The translations under genes and the position numbers were made by a program. The notes under the pieces were generated by a model. That model saw nothing but the letters and a program-made list of their open reading frames with translations, had not been told where the DNA came from and did no database searches. From contig NZ_JARXYJ010000001.1 of the NCBI RefSeq assembly GCF_029894425.1, forward strand, positions 4,402,001 through 4,466,000: DNA of 64,000 bases, in the 5' to 3' direction. Shown here in pieces: positions 18,115 through 27,488 of this stretch. This stretch comes from Streptomyces sp. SAI-127 (GTDB lineage Bacteria > Actinomycetota > Actinomycetes > Streptomycetales > Streptomycetaceae). Each line of letters opens with the position of its first letter. Position 1 is the stretch's first letter.

Positions 18115-18513
18115 CTACCAGACGTAGGCGAGGACTTCCCCACCCACGCCCTTCTTGCCGGCCTGCTTGTCGGTGAGGAGCCCGTGCGACGTGGAGATGA
18201 TCGCCACGCCGAGGCCGCCCAGCACCTTCGGCAGGGAGGTGGACTTCGCGTAAACCCGGAGACCGGGCTTGGAGATCCGCTTGATGCCCGCGATGGAGCG
18301 CTCACGGTTCGGGCCGAACTTCAGCTCGAGAACGAGGTTCTTGCCGACCTCGGCGTCCTCGACCTTCCAGCCCGTGATGAAGCCCTCCTGCTGGAGGATC
18401 TCCGCGATGTGAGACTTGATCTTGGACGCCGGCATCGCCACGGAGTCGTGGTACGCCGAGTTCGCGTTGCGCAGACGCGTAAGCATGTCTGCGATCGGAT
18501 CAGTCATGGTCAT
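18115..18513 (-). CDS. rpsH: 30S ribosomal protein S8 (uS8)
   Basis: 132 residues. Two ATG codons (18513 and 18507) are in frame; GAAGG seven bases upstream favours 18513, giving [20 protein letters not shown]. The C-terminus [17 protein letters not shown]...GGEVLAYVW is complete. S8 binds helix 21 of 16S rRNA and, in enterobacteria, represses the spc operon by binding its mRNA; here a large hairpin precedes rpsH in a 207-bp gap, a plausible control point. Confidence 0.97.
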   Translation of the reverse strand: MTMTDPIADMLTRLRNANSAYHDSVAMPASKIKSHIAEILQQEGFITGWKVEDAEVGKNLVLELKFGPNRERSIAGIKRISKPGLRVYAKSTSLPKVLGGLGVAIISTSHGLLTDKQAGKKGVGGEVLAYVW

Positions 18514-18621
18514 GAATTGGCCTTCGGCCTCTCTCGCCGGGGTTTCCAGGTGCCCATCCCTCTCCTCGATCCGAGACGAGGCGGGTGCGGTGCGGTGGAC
18601 CTACGGCGTAGTAAGTCGTAC

Positions 18622-18682
18622 GGGCGTCAGGCGCCCAACCCTCCAAGCCTAAGCCATGGAAGGGTGGGCGCCTGACACGCCC
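18622..18682 (-). promoter_or_regulatory. Long bulged hairpin between rpsN and rpsH
   Basis: The arms at 18622-18644 and 18658-18682 pair as GGGCGT/ACGCCC, then CAGGCGCCC/GGGCGCCTG after a two-base bulge, then ACCCTCC/GGAAGGGT with a one-base bulge: over 20 pairs. It lies about 40 bp beyond the rpsN stop, inside an operon whose other gaps are mostly 0-40 bp. It may be a regulatory RNA element, an attenuator or a nuclease processing site. Confidence 0.6.
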
Positions 18683-18721
18683 ATTGCTTACCGAGAGCTT
18701 CCGGAATCCCTAAAAGGGGGA

Positions 18722-18907
18722 TTACCAGGAGCTCTTGGTCACGCCCGGCAGCTCGCCACGGTGAGCCATCTCACGAAGGCAGACGCGGCACAGGCCGAAC
18801 TTGCGGTACACGGAGTGCGGACGGCCGCAGCGCTGGCAGCGCGTGTAGCCGCGAACACCGAACTTGGGCTTGCGAGCAGCCTTGGCAATCAGAGCCTTCT
18901 TCGCCAT
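18722..18907 (-). CDS. rpsN: 30S ribosomal protein S14 type Z (uS14, zinc-binding)
   Basis: 61 residues from ATG 18907. A GTG at 18916 overlaps the rplE stop, but AAGGAGG is only one base before that GTG and ten bases before the ATG, so the ATG is preferred. The zinc motif is CQRCGRP...CRVC. This short four-Cys form contrasts with the longer zinc-free S14 that streptomycetes carry elsewhere. It lies five bases after rplE. Confidence 0.96.
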   Translation of the reverse strand: MAKKALIAKAARKPKFGVRGYTRCQRCGRPHSVYRKFGLCRVCLREMAHRGELPGVTKSSW

Positions 18908-18912
18908 CTCGC

Positions 18913-19470
18913 TCACGCCTCCTTGAAGGGGAAGCCGAGGTGACGAAGGAGCGCGCGGCCCTCAGCGTCGTTGGTCGCCGTGGTCACCACGGTGATGTCC
19001 ATGCCCCGGGTACGGTCGATCTTGTCCTGGTCGATCTCGTGGAACATGACCTGCTCGGTGAGACCGAAGGTGTAGTTGCCACGGCCGTCGAACTGCTTGG
19101 GGGACAGACCACGGAAGTCGCGGATGCGCGGCAGCGCGAGCGACAGGGTGCGGTCCAGGAACTCCCACATGCGGTCGCCACGAAGCGTGACGTGGGCACC
19201 GATCGGCTGGCCCTCACGCAGCTTGAACTGCGCGATGGACTTACGGGCCTTGGTGACGGCCGGCTTCTGACCGGTGATCGTGGTGAGGTCGCGGATGGCG
19301 CCCTCGATCAGCTTGGAGTCGCGGGCGGCGTCGCCCACACCCATGTTGACCACGATCTTGACGAGGCCGGGGATCTGCATGACGTTCTCGTACTTGAACT
19401 CGTCACGCAGCTTGCCCGCGATCTCCTCGCGGTACTTCGTCTTGAGACGCGGAGTCGTGGTGGTAGCCAT
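18913..19470 (-). CDS. rplE: 50S ribosomal protein L5 (uL5)
   Basis: 185 residues. [40 protein letters not shown] and the [11 protein letters not shown] segment near the end are standard. L5 binds 5S rRNA and contacts P-site tRNA. Its ATG overlaps the rplX stop as TGATG. Confidence 0.98.
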   Translation of the reverse strand: MATTTTPRLKTKYREEIAGKLRDEFKYENVMQIPGLVKIVVNMGVGDAARDSKLIEGAIRDLTTITGQKPAVTKARKSIAQFKLREGQPIGAHVTLRGDRMWEFLDRTLSLALPRIRDFRGLSPKQFDGRGNYTFGLTEQVMFHEIDQDKIDRTRGMDITVVTTATNDAEGRALLRHLGFPFKEA

Positions 19471-19793
19471 CAGATGTCCTCACCCGTCCGCTTGGCAACG
19501 CGGATCTTGTTGCCCTCGTCGTCGAAGCGGTAACCGACACGCGTGACAACCTTGTTGCCGTCCTTCTCAACGACCAGCTGGACGTTGGAGACGTGGATCG
19601 GCGCCTCGGTCGTGACGATGCCACCGGCCTGCGAACCGCGAGCGGTCGGGCCGGCCTTGGTGTGCTTCTTGACCCGGTTGACACCCTCGACCAGGACACG
19701 GTCCTCACGGGGGAAGGCCGCGATGACCTTGCCCTGCTTGCCCTTGTCCTTACCGGTGATGACCTGGACCAGGTCGCCCTTCTTGATCTTCAT
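19470..19793 (-). CDS. rplX: 50S ribosomal protein L24 (uL24)
   Basis: 107 residues. The KOW motif [20 protein letters not shown] is at the N-terminus and the remainder ([30 protein letters not shown]) is typical. It is an early assembly initiator of the 50S subunit. It starts two bases after rplN. Confidence 0.98.
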   Translation of the reverse strand: MKIKKGDLVQVITGKDKGKQGKVIAAFPREDRVLVEGVNRVKKHTKAGPTARGSQAGGIVTTEAPIHVSNVQLVVEKDGNKVVTRVGYRFDDEGNKIRVAKRTGEDI

Positions 19794-19795
19794 GC

Positions 19796-20164
19796 TTACA
19801 GCACCTCCGGAGCCAGCGAGATGATCTTCATGAACTTCTTCTCGCGCAGCTCACGGCCCACCGGGCCGAAGATACGGGTGCCGCGAGGGTCGCCGTCGTT
19901 CTTCAGAATGACGGCGGCGTTCTCGTCGAAGCGGATGTACGAGCCGTCCGGACGGCGGCGCTCCTTGACGGTGCGAACGATGACCGCCTTGACGACGTCA
20001 CCCTTCTTCACGTTGCCACCGGGGATCGCGTCCTTGACGGTGGCGACGATGACGTCACCGATGCCCGCGTAGCGGCGACCGGAGCCACCGAGCACACGGA
20101 TGCAAAGGATCTCCTTCGCACCAGTGTTGTCGGCGACACGCAGTCGCGACTCCTGCTGGATCAC
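19796..20164 (-). CDS. rplN: 50S ribosomal protein L14 (uL14)
   Basis: 122 residues, invariant family length. [20 protein letters not shown] and [20 protein letters not shown] are diagnostic. It forms part of the B8 bridge with the 30S subunit. As in other bacteria it opens the spc operon; here a 97-bp spacer with two strong hairpins separates it from rpsQ, the end of the S10 operon. Confidence 0.98.
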   Translation of the reverse strand: MIQQESRLRVADNTGAKEILCIRVLGGSGRRYAGIGDVIVATVKDAIPGGNVKKGDVVKAVIVRTVKERRRPDGSYIRFDENAAVILKNDGDPRGTRIFGPVGRELREKKFMKIISLAPEVL

Positions 20165-20192
20165 GTCTATCTCCTGTTTGTCTGCCGGTTCC

Positions 20193-20259
20193 CCGGGGGC
20201 CGTTCAGGAACGGCCCCCGGAGCCTGGCGGAACTGTCCTGCGAGGGGTGCCTCGCAGGA
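20193..20259 (-). terminator. Tandem hairpins at the S10/spc operon boundary
   Basis: Two perfect stems lie between rpsQ and rplN: TCCTGCGAGG / CCTCGCAGGA (20236-20259, GGTG loop) two bases after the rpsQ stop, and CCGGGGGCCGTTC / GAACGGCCCCCGG (20193-20220, minimal loop). They probably end or attenuate S10-operon transcription before rplN. Confidence 0.7.
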
Positions 20260-20261
20260 AA

Positions 20262-20549
20262 TTACTTGGCCTTCTCGAGGATCTCGACGACGCGCCAGCG
20301 CTTGGTCGCCGACAGCGGGCGGGTCTCCGCGAGGAGGACCCGGTCGCCGACGCCGGCAGCGTTCTGCTCGTCGTGCGCCTTGAGCTTGTTGGTACGGCGG
20401 ATGACCTTGCCGTACAGCGCGTGCTTGACGCGGTCCTCGACGGCGACGACGACGGTCTTGTCCATCTTGTCGCTGACGACGAGACCCTCACGGGTCTTGC
20501 GGAAGCCGCGGGCCTCTGCAGTCTGCTCAGTCACGTTGCTCTCACTCAT
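20262..20549 (-). CDS. rpsQ: 30S ribosomal protein S17 (uS17)
   Basis: 95 residues. After a short variable N-terminus ([20 protein letters not shown]) come the OB-fold motifs [20 protein letters not shown] and [20 protein letters not shown]. The ATG overlaps the rpmC stop (TGATG). It is the last gene of the S10 operon and is followed by tandem hairpins. Confidence 0.98.
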   Translation of the reverse strand: MSESNVTEQTAEARGFRKTREGLVVSDKMDKTVVVAVEDRVKHALYGKVIRRTNKLKAHDEQNAAGVGDRVLLAETRPLSATKRWRVVEILEKAK

Positions 20550-20773
20550 CAGGCGCTCTCCACCGTCTCGATGCCCAGCTCGCGCTCACGCATCAGGGTG
20601 TAGATCCGCGCGATGTCCTTACGGACGGCCTTGAGCCGACCGTGGTTCTCGAGCTGACCCGTCGCCGCCTGGAAGCGGAGGTTGAACAGCTCTTCCTTGG
20701 CTTCGCGGAGCTTGTTGAGAAGCTCCTCGTCACCCAGTTCGCGCAGCTCGGACGCCTTGGTACCGGCCGACAT
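20549..20773 (-). CDS. rpmC: 50S ribosomal protein L29 (uL29)
   Basis: 74 residues from ATG 20773, which overlaps the rplP TGA by one base; a GTG directly upstream is an alternative. The two-helix protein shows [20 protein letters not shown] and [20 protein letters not shown]. It lies near the peptide exit tunnel where chaperones dock. Confidence 0.97.
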   Translation of the reverse strand: MSAGTKASELRELGDEELLNKLREAKEELFNLRFQAATGQLENHGRLKAVRKDIARIYTLMRERELGIETVESA

Positions 20774-21192
20774 CACGCTTCACCTGCCTCGCGCTTGACG
20801 ATCCGGCACTTCATCGGCAGCTTGTGGGCTGCGCGAGTCAGGGCCTCACGGGCGATCTTCTCGTTGGGGTAGGACAGCTCGAACATGACCCGGCCCGGGT
20901 GCACGTTCGCGATCCACCACTCCGGCGAACCCTTACCGGAACCCATGCGGGTCTCGGCAGGCTTCTTCGTGAGCGGGCGGTCCGGGTAGATGTTGATCCA
21001 GACCTTGCCGCCACGCTTGATGTGGCGGGTCATCGCGATACGGGCCGCCTCGATCTGGCGGTTGGTCACGTACGCCGGCGTGAGGGCCTGAATGCCGTAC
21101 TCGCCGAACGAGACCGTCGTACCGCCCTTGGCCTGACCACGGCGCTTCGGGTGGTGCTGCTTGCGGTGCTTGACCCTACGGGGGATCAGCAT
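20773..21192 (-). CDS. rplP: 50S ribosomal protein L16 (uL16)
   Basis: 139 residues. [40 protein letters not shown] and [19 protein letters not shown] are invariant blocks. L16 organises the A-site tRNA region of the peptidyl-transferase centre. It starts five bases after rpsC and overlaps rpmC. Confidence 0.98.
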   Translation of the reverse strand: MLIPRRVKHRKQHHPKRRGQAKGGTTVSFGEYGIQALTPAYVTNRQIEAARIAMTRHIKRGGKVWINIYPDRPLTKKPAETRMGSGKGSPEWWIANVHPGRVMFELSYPNEKIAREALTRAAHKLPMKCRIVKREAGEA

Positions 21193-21197
21193 GTCGG

Positions 21198-22022
21198 TCA
21201 GGCCTCCGTTCCGGTGCTCTCAGCCGGAGCGGCGGCGGGAGCCTCGGCCTTGGGGGCCTCGGCGCCGGCAGCCTGCTGCGGCTTGCGACCGCGCCGCTCG
21301 CCACCACGGCCACCACGGGCCGGGCGGTCGGCACCGCCACCGCGAGCCGGGCGGTTACCCGCACGGGCGGCAGCGTTCTCGGCGCGGACCTCGGCGATGT
21401 TCTTGACGTCGCCCTTGTAGATCCAGACCTTCACACCGATGCGGCCGAAGGTCGTCTTGGCCTCGAAGAAGCCGTAGTCCACGTTCGCGCGGAGCGTGTG
21501 CAGGGGCACGCGGCCCTCGCGGTAGAACTCCGAGCGGGACATCTCGGCGCCGCCGAGGCGGCCACCGCACTGGATCTTGATGCCCTTGGCGCCGGCCTTC
21601 ATCGCCGACTGCATGCTCTTACGCATGGCGCGGCGGAAGGAGACGCGGGAGGAGAGCTGCTCGGCGACGGCCTGAGCAACCAGCTGAGCGTCCGTCTCGG
21701 GGTTCTTGACCTCGAGGATGTTCAGCTGGACCTGCTTGCCCGTGAGCTTCTCGAGGTCACCGCGGATGCGGTCGGCCTCGGCGCCACGGCGGCCGATGAC
21801 GATGCCCGGACGCGCGGTGTGGATGTCCACACGCACACGGTCACGGGTGCGCTCGATCTCCACCTTCGAGATGCCGGCGCGCTCCATGCCGGACGTCATC
21901 ATCCGACGGATGGCGACGTCTTCCTTGACGTAGTCCTTGTACAGCTTGTCGGCGTACCAACGGGACTTGAAGTCCGTGGTGATGCCGAGCCGGAACCCGT
22001 GCGGGTTTACCTTCTGGCCCAT
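21198..22022 (-). CDS. rpsC: 30S ribosomal protein S3 (uS3)
   Basis: 274 residues. The KH domain (about 40-110) includes [20 protein letters not shown]; the C-terminal domain ends near residue 215 with [14 protein letters not shown]. The last 55-60 residues are an Arg/Gly-rich then Ala/Glu-rich tail, longer than in E. coli S3 and typical of streptomycetes. S3 lines the mRNA entry site. The ATG overlaps the rplV TAA (TAATG). Confidence 0.98.
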   Translation of the reverse strand: MGQKVNPHGFRLGITTDFKSRWYADKLYKDYVKEDVAIRRMMTSGMERAGISKVEIERTRDRVRVDIHTARPGIVIGRRGAEADRIRGDLEKLTGKQVQLNILEVKNPETDAQLVAQAVAEQLSSRVSFRRAMRKSMQSAMKAGAKGIKIQCGGRLGGAEMSRSEFYREGRVPLHTLRANVDYGFFEAKTTFGRIGVKVWIYKGDVKNIAEVRAENAAARAGNRPARGGGADRPARGGRGGERRGRKPQQAAGAEAPKAEAPAAAPAESTGTEA

Positions 22023-22369
22023 TACCGGGTTCCTTCCTTGCTGCTGACGACCACGGTGATGTGGCTGGTCCGCTTGCGGATCCGGTAGGCACGGCCCTGG
22101 GCGCGCGGACGGAACCGCTTCAGGGTCGGGCCCTCGTCGACGTACGCCTCGGAGATGACGAGGCTGCCGGCGTCGGTGTGGTCGTAGTTGTGTGCGGCGT
22201 TGGCGATGGCGCTGTCGAGCACCTTGCCGACGGGCACGGAGGCGGCCTGCGGAGCGAATCGCAGGACCGCCTGAGCCTCCGTGGCGTCCATGCCACGGAT
22301 AAGGTCCACCACGCGGCGGGCCTTCATGGGCGTAACGCGGATGTACCGCGCCTGGGCCCTGGCTTCCAT
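22022..22369 (-). CDS. rplV: 50S ribosomal protein L22 (uL22)
   Basis: 115 residues. [20 protein letters not shown] at the start and the tunnel-lining hairpin with [20 protein letters not shown], the region where macrolide-resistance changes occur elsewhere, appear normal. It begins 44 bp after rpsS and ends overlapping rpsC. Confidence 0.98.
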   Translation of the reverse strand: MEARAQARYIRVTPMKARRVVDLIRGMDATEAQAVLRFAPQAASVPVGKVLDSAIANAAHNYDHTDAGSLVISEAYVDEGPTLKRFRPRAQGRAYRIRKRTSHITVVVSSKEGTR

Positions 22370-22413
22370 GGTTGTCCCTCTCAGTTACTTACGTGTCTGA
22401 ATGCGATCCGCGT

Positions 22414-22695
22414 TTAGCGGCGCTTCGACTTCCGGTCGTCCTTGACGTGACCCCGGAAGGTGCGCGTCGGCGAGAACTCGCCGAGCTTGTGGCCGACCAT
22501 CGACTCGGTGACGAACACCGGGATGTGGGTCTTGCCGTTGTGCACCGCGAGCGTGTGGCCGAGCATGGCCGGCACGATCATGGAGCGACGGGACCAGGTC
22601 TTGATGACGTTCTTGGAACCGGCTTCGTTCTGGGCGTCCACCTTCTTGATCAGGTGGTCGTCGACGAAGGGCCCCTTCTTGAGACTCCGCGGCAT
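22414..22695 (-). CDS. rpsS: 30S ribosomal protein S19 (uS19)
   Basis: 93 residues. [40 protein letters not shown] and the end [20 protein letters not shown] are the family pattern. It lies in the 30S head next to S13. Spacing to rplB is 12 bp. Confidence 0.98.
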   Translation of the reverse strand: MPRSLKKGPFVDDHLIKKVDAQNEAGSKNVIKTWSRRSMIVPAMLGHTLAVHNGKTHIPVFVTESMVGHKLGEFSPTRTFRGHVKDDRKSKRR

Positions 22696-22707
22696 CTAAA
22701 CCCGCTC

Positions 22708-23544
22708 CTAGCGCTTCTTGTTCGTCTTGCGGCGGCGGACGATGTACTTGTTCGAAGCCTTCTTCGGCGAACGAGTACGACCCTCCTTCTGACCCCAGGG
22801 GCTGACCGGGTGGCGACCACCGGAGGTCTTGCCCTCACCACCACCGTGGGGGTGGTCAACCGGGTTCATCGCCACACCGCGAACGGTCGGGCGGACGCCC
22901 AGCCAGCGCTTGCGGCCGGCCTTACCCCAGTTGATGTTGCTCTGCTCGGCGTTGCCGACCTCGCCGACCGTGGCGCGGCAGCGCTGGTCGACCAGGCGGA
23001 TCTCACCGGAGGGCATACGAAGGTGGGCCATCGTGCCCTCCTTCGCCAGCAGCTGCACGGAGGCACCGGCGGAGCGGGCGAACTTGGCGCCGCCACCCGG
23101 ACGGATCTCGATCGCGTGGATCGTGGTACCGACCGGGATGTTGCGGAGCGCCAGGTTGTTGCCCGGCTTGATGTCGGCCCCGGGACCGTTCTCGACGCGG
23201 TCGCCCTGCTTCAGGTTGCGCGGGGCGAGGATGTAGCGCTTCTCGCCGTCCGCGTAGTGCAGCAGCGCGATGCGCGCGGTGCGGTTGGGGTCGTACTCGA
23301 TGTGCGCGACCTTCGCCGGCACGCCGTCCTTGTCATGGCGACGGAAGTCGATGACTCGGTAGGCGCGCTTGTGTCCGCCACCCTGGTGGCGAACGGTCAC
23401 ACGACCGGCGTTGTTACGGCCGCCCTTGCTGTGCAGCGGGCGGACCAGCGACTTCTCCGGCGTGGACCGCGTGACCTCGACGAAGTCGGCGACGCTGGAG
23501 CCACGACGGCCCGGCGTAGTCGGCTTGTACTTGCGGATTCCCAT
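22708..23544 (-). CDS. rplB: 50S ribosomal protein L2 (uL2)
   Basis: 278 residues. [20 protein letters not shown] begins it; the C-terminal domain has [20 protein letters not shown], whose His is important for peptidyl-transferase centre assembly, and the basic tail RRRKTNKKR. It lies 38 bp after rplW, a normal place in the S10 operon. Confidence 0.98.
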   Translation of the reverse strand: MGIRKYKPTTPGRRGSSVADFVEVTRSTPEKSLVRPLHSKGGRNNAGRVTVRHQGGGHKRAYRVIDFRRHDKDGVPAKVAHIEYDPNRTARIALLHYADGEKRYILAPRNLKQGDRVENGPGADIKPGNNLALRNIPVGTTIHAIEIRPGGGAKFARSAGASVQLLAKEGTMAHLRMPSGEIRLVDQRCRATVGEVGNAEQSNINWGKAGRKRWLGVRPTVRGVAMNPVDHPHGGGEGKTSGGRHPVSPWGQKEGRTRSPKKASNKYIVRRRKTNKKR

Positions 23545-23582
23545 TTCTCAGTCCTCGTCCGATATCGGACGATCCGACCCGC

Positions 23583-24002
23583 TTACGCGGTCGGACCGCC
23601 GAAGATGTCGATACGGTCGCCCTCGGCAAGGGTCACGATCGCGCGCTTGCTGTCGGCACGCTTGCCGAAGCCGGTGCGGGTCCGCTTGCGCTTGCCCTGG
23701 CGGTTGATCGTGTTGACGCCGGTGACCTTGACCGAGAAGACCGCCTGGACGGCCTGCTTGATCTGGGTCTTGTTGGCGCCGGGGGCCACGATGAACGTGT
23801 ACTTGCCCTCGTCGAGAAGCGCGTAGCTCTTCTCGGACACGACCGGCTTCAGCAGGACGTCACGGGGGTCCGTGAAGGCCTTGCTCGCCGGAGTGACGAC
23901 GGTGTTCTTGCCCTCGGCGGCGTGGCGGCGGGCCTTGGCGACGCGCGCGGCCTTGGCTGCCTTGGCGGCCTTCGAGGCGATGCTCGGGTGACGCGTAGCC
24001 AT
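23583..24002 (-). CDS. rplW: 50S ribosomal protein L23 (uL23)
   Basis: 139 residues, longer than the usual 95-100 because of an Ala/Lys/Arg-rich N-terminal extension (residues 1-40) found in streptomycetes. The conserved domain starts at [20 protein letters not shown] and ends with DRIDIFGG. L23 is the docking site for trigger factor and SRP at the tunnel exit. The ATG overlaps the rplD stop (TGATG). Confidence 0.98.
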   Translation of the reverse strand: MATRHPSIASKAAKAAKAARVAKARRHAAEGKNTVVTPASKAFTDPRDVLLKPVVSEKSYALLDEGKYTFIVAPGANKTQIKQAVQAVFSVKVTGVNTINRQGKRKRTRTGFGKRADSKRAIVTLAEGDRIDIFGGPTA

Positions 24003-24661
24003 CAGGCTTCGCTCCCTTCGGTGTCAGCGGCCTTGGGGCCAGACACGAAGGACTCGAAAGCGGCCTGGGTGAAGACCACGTCGTCCGAGACGAGAACGTC
24101 GTACGTGTTCAGCTGGCCCGGCTCCAGGATGTGGACCTGGGGCAGGTTGCGAGCGGACAGCCACGCGGCCTCGTCGGCACGGTCGATGACGAGCAGCAGG
24201 TTCTTGCGCTCGCTGATCTTGCCGAAGAGCGTCTTCGCGGCCTTCGTCGAAGGCGACTCGCCCTCGATGACGCCGGAGACGACGTGGATGCGGTTGTTGC
24301 GGGCCCGGTCGGTGAGGGCGTGGCGCAGAGCCGCGGCCTTCATCTTCTTCGGGGTCCGCTGCGAGTAGTCACGCGGCGTGGGGCCGTGGACGACACCACC
24401 GCCGGCGAACTGCGGCGCACGGGTCGAACCCTGACGGGCGCGGCCGGTGCCCTTCTGGCGGCTGTAGGGCTTCTTGCCGCCACCGCGGACCTCGCCACGA
24501 CGCTTGACCTTGTGCGTGCCCTGACGGGCGGCGGCCAGCTGCGCGACGACGACCTGGTGAAGCAGCGGAATGCTGATCTTCTCAACGTCGAAGATCTCGG
24601 CCGGGAGCTCAACGGTCCCGGCGGTGTCGCCGGAGGGCGACAGAATGTCAATGGTGCTCAT
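24002..24661 (-). CDS. rplD: 50S ribosomal protein L4 (uL4)
   Basis: 219 residues. The loop entering the exit tunnel includes [20 protein letters not shown] and [20 protein letters not shown]; the C-terminal Rossmann-like part has [11 protein letters not shown]. In E. coli L4 also represses the S10 operon. It starts five bases after rplC. Confidence 0.98.
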   Translation of the reverse strand: MSTIDILSPSGDTAGTVELPAEIFDVEKISIPLLHQVVVAQLAAARQGTHKVKRRGEVRGGGKKPYSRQKGTGRARQGSTRAPQFAGGGVVHGPTPRDYSQRTPKKMKAAALRHALTDRARNNRIHVVSGVIEGESPSTKAAKTLFGKISERKNLLLVIDRADEAAWLSARNLPQVHILEPGQLNTYDVLVSDDVVFTQAAFESFVSGPKAADTEGSEA

Positions 24662-24666
24662 AGTCC

Positions 24667-25311
24667 TCAGGCCCCCTTGGCCGCGGTGCGGACCAGGACG
24701 AGGCCGCCGTTCGGACCAGGAACCGCGCCCTTGATGAGGAGCAGGCCCTTCTCCGCGTCAACGGCGTGAACGGTCAGGTTCTGGGTGGTGACCCGCTCGT
24801 TGCCCATACGACCCGCCATGCGGAGGCCCTTGAACACGCGGCCCGGGGTGGCACAGCCACCGATGGAACCGGGAGAGCGGTGCTTGCGCTGGGTGCCGTG
24901 ACCGGCGCCGAGGCCCTTGAAGTTGTGACGCTTCATGACACCGGCGAAGCCCTTGCCCTTGCTCTTGCCGGTCACGTCGACCTTGATGCCGGCCTCGAAC
25001 ACCTCGGCGGTGATCTCCTGGCCGAGGGTGTACTCGCTGGCGTCAGCGGTACGGATCTCGACGAGGTGGCGGCGGGGAGTGACGTCGGCCTTGGCGAAGT
25101 GGCCCTTGAGGGGCTTGTTCACCTTGCGCGGGTCGATCTCGCCGAACGCGATCTGGACGGACTCGTACCCGTCGACGTCGTTCGTACGGACCTGGGTCAC
25201 GACATTGGGGCCGGCCTTGACGACGGTGACCGGAACAACACGGTTGTTCTCGTCCCACACCTGCGTCATGCCGAGCTTCTCGCCCAGGATGCCCTTGATC
25301 TGCTTAGCCAT
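24667..25311 (-). CDS. rplC: 50S ribosomal protein L3 (uL3)
   Basis: 214 residues. [40 protein letters not shown] and [20 protein letters not shown] (the loop near the peptidyl-transferase centre) are diagnostic. It begins 17 bp after rpsJ in the S10 operon. Confidence 0.98.
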   Translation of the reverse strand: MAKQIKGILGEKLGMTQVWDENNRVVPVTVVKAGPNVVTQVRTNDVDGYESVQIAFGEIDPRKVNKPLKGHFAKADVTPRRHLVEIRTADASEYTLGQEITAEVFEAGIKVDVTGKSKGKGFAGVMKRHNFKGLGAGHGTQRKHRSPGSIGGCATPGRVFKGLRMAGRMGNERVTTQNLTVHAVDAEKGLLLIKGAVPGPNGGLVLVRTAAKGA

Positions 25312-25328
25312 CGTTCAGATCACCGGCC

Positions 25329-25637
25329 TCAGAGCTTGATCTCGATGTCGACACCGGCCGGGAGGTCGAGTCGCATCAGAGAGTCAACGGTCTTGGGGGT
25401 CGGGTCGAGGATGTCGATCAGACGCTTGTGCGTGCGCATCTCGAAGTGCTCGCGCGAGTCCTTGTACTTGTGCGGCGACTTGATGACGCAGTACACGTTC
25501 TTCTCAGTGGGCAGCGGCACCGGGCCCGCGACCGACGCACCAGTGCGCGTCACCGTCTCGACGATCTTCTTCGCCGAGGAGTCGATGACCTCGTGGTCGT
25601 AGGCCTTGAGCCGGATGCGGATCTTCTGTCCCGCCAT
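25329..25637 (-). CDS. rpsJ: 30S ribosomal protein S10 (uS10)
   Basis: 102 residues, standard length. [20 protein letters not shown] and [20 protein letters not shown] are signature sequences. S10 is also the NusE transcription-antitermination factor that pairs with NusG, encoded at 46-47 kb. It leads an eleven-gene S10 operon. Its 5' region carries a hairpin motif shared with rpsL. Confidence 0.98.
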   Translation of the reverse strand: MAGQKIRIRLKAYDHEVIDSSAKKIVETVTRTGASVAGPVPLPTEKNVYCVIKSPHKYKDSREHFEMRTHKRLIDILDPTPKTVDSLMRLDLPAGVDIEIKL

Positions 25638-25696
25638 GGCTACTCCGTAGTCCTGTCTCTTTTACAGCTCTGGAACCCGGTGTTCCGTGACTTCCT

Positions 25697-25721
25697 CCGA
25701 CCCACGCGGTCGGGCGTGTCG
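25697..25721 (-). promoter_or_regulatory. Conserved leader hairpin upstream of rpsJ, shared with rpsL
   Basis: The plus-strand core CCGACCCACGCGGTCGG (25697-25713) is an inverted repeat with CCGACC/GGTCGG arms and a 5-base loop, followed by GCGTGTCG. It ends 59 bases before the rpsJ ATG on the minus strand. The same 25 bases with one mismatch occur at 32350-32374 upstream of rpsL. This may be a shared 5'-UTR element or start-site-proximal control sequence. Confidence 0.65.
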
Positions 25722-26056
25722 CACTCTCACTGACACAGATGTCCCTTGTTCGAACATCCCTGATCTGGGAAAGAGGTACACCGGGCGCCTGGCCAGTGCC
25801 GCACTCCACTTCCCGGAAGATTCCCGTACGTCCGCCCCAGCGCTGCCGTAAGGCAGTTAGGGCGACGAGTACTGTGGGACTCGCTTCCAGGCCTCCCGGC
25901 GGGAGGCGCGCAGCATCAACACTCGACCGAGCAACCCCGCTAGTCTGCCATACGGGGCAGGGGCCTGGCCAATCGAGCCGGAGACAATACCCCGGGAGTG
26001 ACACAGATCAAACACCGGTCGGAGTGACCGAGGGACCGGGAAGGTCCGTACGGGGC
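25722..26056 (-). other. rpsJ upstream region, no gene
   Basis: These 335 bp between the leader hairpin and the acyltransferase stop have weaker GC bias and no credible ORF on either strand (the long plus-strand reading frame is a shadow of the acyltransferase). A GCCTCCCGGCGGGAGGC palindrome lies near 25900. The S10 promoter must be here, but I could not choose a -10/-35 pair with confidence. Confidence 0.5.
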
Positions 26057-27259
26057 TCAGGCGTTCGCGTTCCGCAGCCGTGCGAACGACGTGTCGAGGC
26101 CCCGCTTCAGCAGCCGGGCCACCGGCCGTTCCACGAACCGGTGCACCAGCCAGCTCAGCAGCATGAACCCGGCGATGACGCAGACGACCAGCAGACGGGC
26201 GTCCATGGTGTCGCGCAGGCGGTTGATGACCGCCGTACCGGCCGCGTAGTGCATCAGATACAGCGGATACGTCAGCGCGCCCGCCGTCACCAGCCACTTC
26301 CAGCGGATGCGGTCCGTGGCGCCGAGGGCGACGGCGACCATGACGAGCAGGAACACGGTGAAGATCGCCACGCTCCCCCGCCACCCCGACACGTGCTCGA
26401 CCTCGTCGATCCGGATGCCCAGTTCGCGCTGGCCCATCAGCCAGGCCATCGCGAGGATGCCCCACAGCAGCAGGTCCTGGCCGAAGCGGTGCATCAGGTA
26501 CAGCGCCAGGCCCGCGATGAAGTACCAGGCGCCCTCCGGGTTGGCGACCAGTTCCAGCAGGGGCAGCTTCGAGATCGGGGCGAGCATGGCCGCGGCGCCC
26601 CACACACAGCAGAAGACGACGACCTTGCGGTAGGTCAGGCCGCTCCACACGACCACCAGGAACAGCAGGTAGAAGCGCAACTCCGACCAGAGGGTCCAGT
26701 AGACGCCGTCGACGTTCATGACGCCCGAACCGGACTGGAGCATCGTGATGTTGAGGAGTACGTCCCGCATGCGCAGGCGGTCCCACACCCCGGGCAGCAG
26801 CATCAGGACGGTGGTGGTGAACGCGATGGCGAACCAGTACGCCGGGTACAGCCGGATCACCCGGGACACGAAGAACTGCCTCGGGGTACGGCCCCAGCAG
26901 GACATGCAGATCACGAAGCCGCTGATCACGAAGAAGATCTCGACGCCGATCCAGCCGTAGGAGGCGAACCGGAAGACCGTCGGCATGATGTCGGAGACCG
27001 GACGGTCCCAGATGTGATTGCCCGGCTGGTCGACGCGGTTGGTGCCGGCGTAGTGGTGCATGGCGACCATGAGGGCGGCGAGGAGCCGGATGCCGTCGAT
27101 GGCGTAGAGCCGGCGGCCGGCGCGGCCCCGTACGGCGGCGTGCCGGGCGGCGCGGATGGGCTGTCCCGGCGGGGTGGGCACGGTGAGGGGCGGAAGCGGC
27201 TGCTGCAGGCCGCTGACGACCCGTCTGGGTATCGACGTTCCGCGCTCCGCATCCTGCAT
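26057..27259 (-). CDS. Acyltransferase 3 family membrane protein
   Basis: 400 residues from ATG 27259; upstream in-frame codons to 27403 look non-coding. The domain starts at about residue 52 with YAIDGIRLLAALMVAMHHY, where the His is the conserved catalytic one, then FFVISGFVICMSCWGRTPRQ, FFVSRVIRLYPAYW and about ten transmembrane segments, ending FVERPVARLLKRGLD. Unlike the 4677-6719 protein it has no SGNH domain. It probably acetylates a surface glycan, lipid or secondary metabolite. It lies alone on the minus strand between the S10 and str operons, as part of a small accessory insert, with a divergent small membrane-protein gene upstream. Confidence 0.85.
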   Translation of the reverse strand: MQDAERGTSIPRRVVSGLQQPLPPLTVPTPPGQPIRAARHAAVRGRAGRRLYAIDGIRLLAALMVAMHHYAGTNRVDQPGNHIWDRPVSDIMPTVFRFASYGWIGVEIFFVISGFVICMSCWGRTPRQFFVSRVIRLYPAYWFAIAFTTTVLMLLPGVWDRLRMRDVLLNITMLQSGSGVMNVDGVYWTLWSELRFYLLFLVVVWSGLTYRKVVVFCCVWGAAAMLAPISKLPLLELVANPEGAWYFIAGLALYLMHRFGQDLLLWGILAMAWLMGQRELGIRIDEVEHVSGWRGSVAIFTVFLLVMVAVALGATDRIRWKWLVTAGALTYPLYLMHYAAGTAVINRLRDTMDARLLVVCVIAGFMLLSWLVHRFVERPVARLLKRGLDTSFARLRNANA

Positions 27260-27488
27260 CGACACCTGCGTGTCCGCCCGTCCTCGCGAGGGAAATGCCG
27301 GGCCGGGAGTGGCCACCGGACGCCTCAGGCTACGACCCTCACAACCACCCCACAGCGACCAGACAAGAACAATTCCCCCACCGGCGCCGGGGAGTTGCCG
27401 CAAACCTCGCCGAACCGCTTCACAGAGTTCCCCCAGACTTCACTTGACGTCTTGTCAGGACGCCACGCCCGTCCCGATGATCTCAGCC

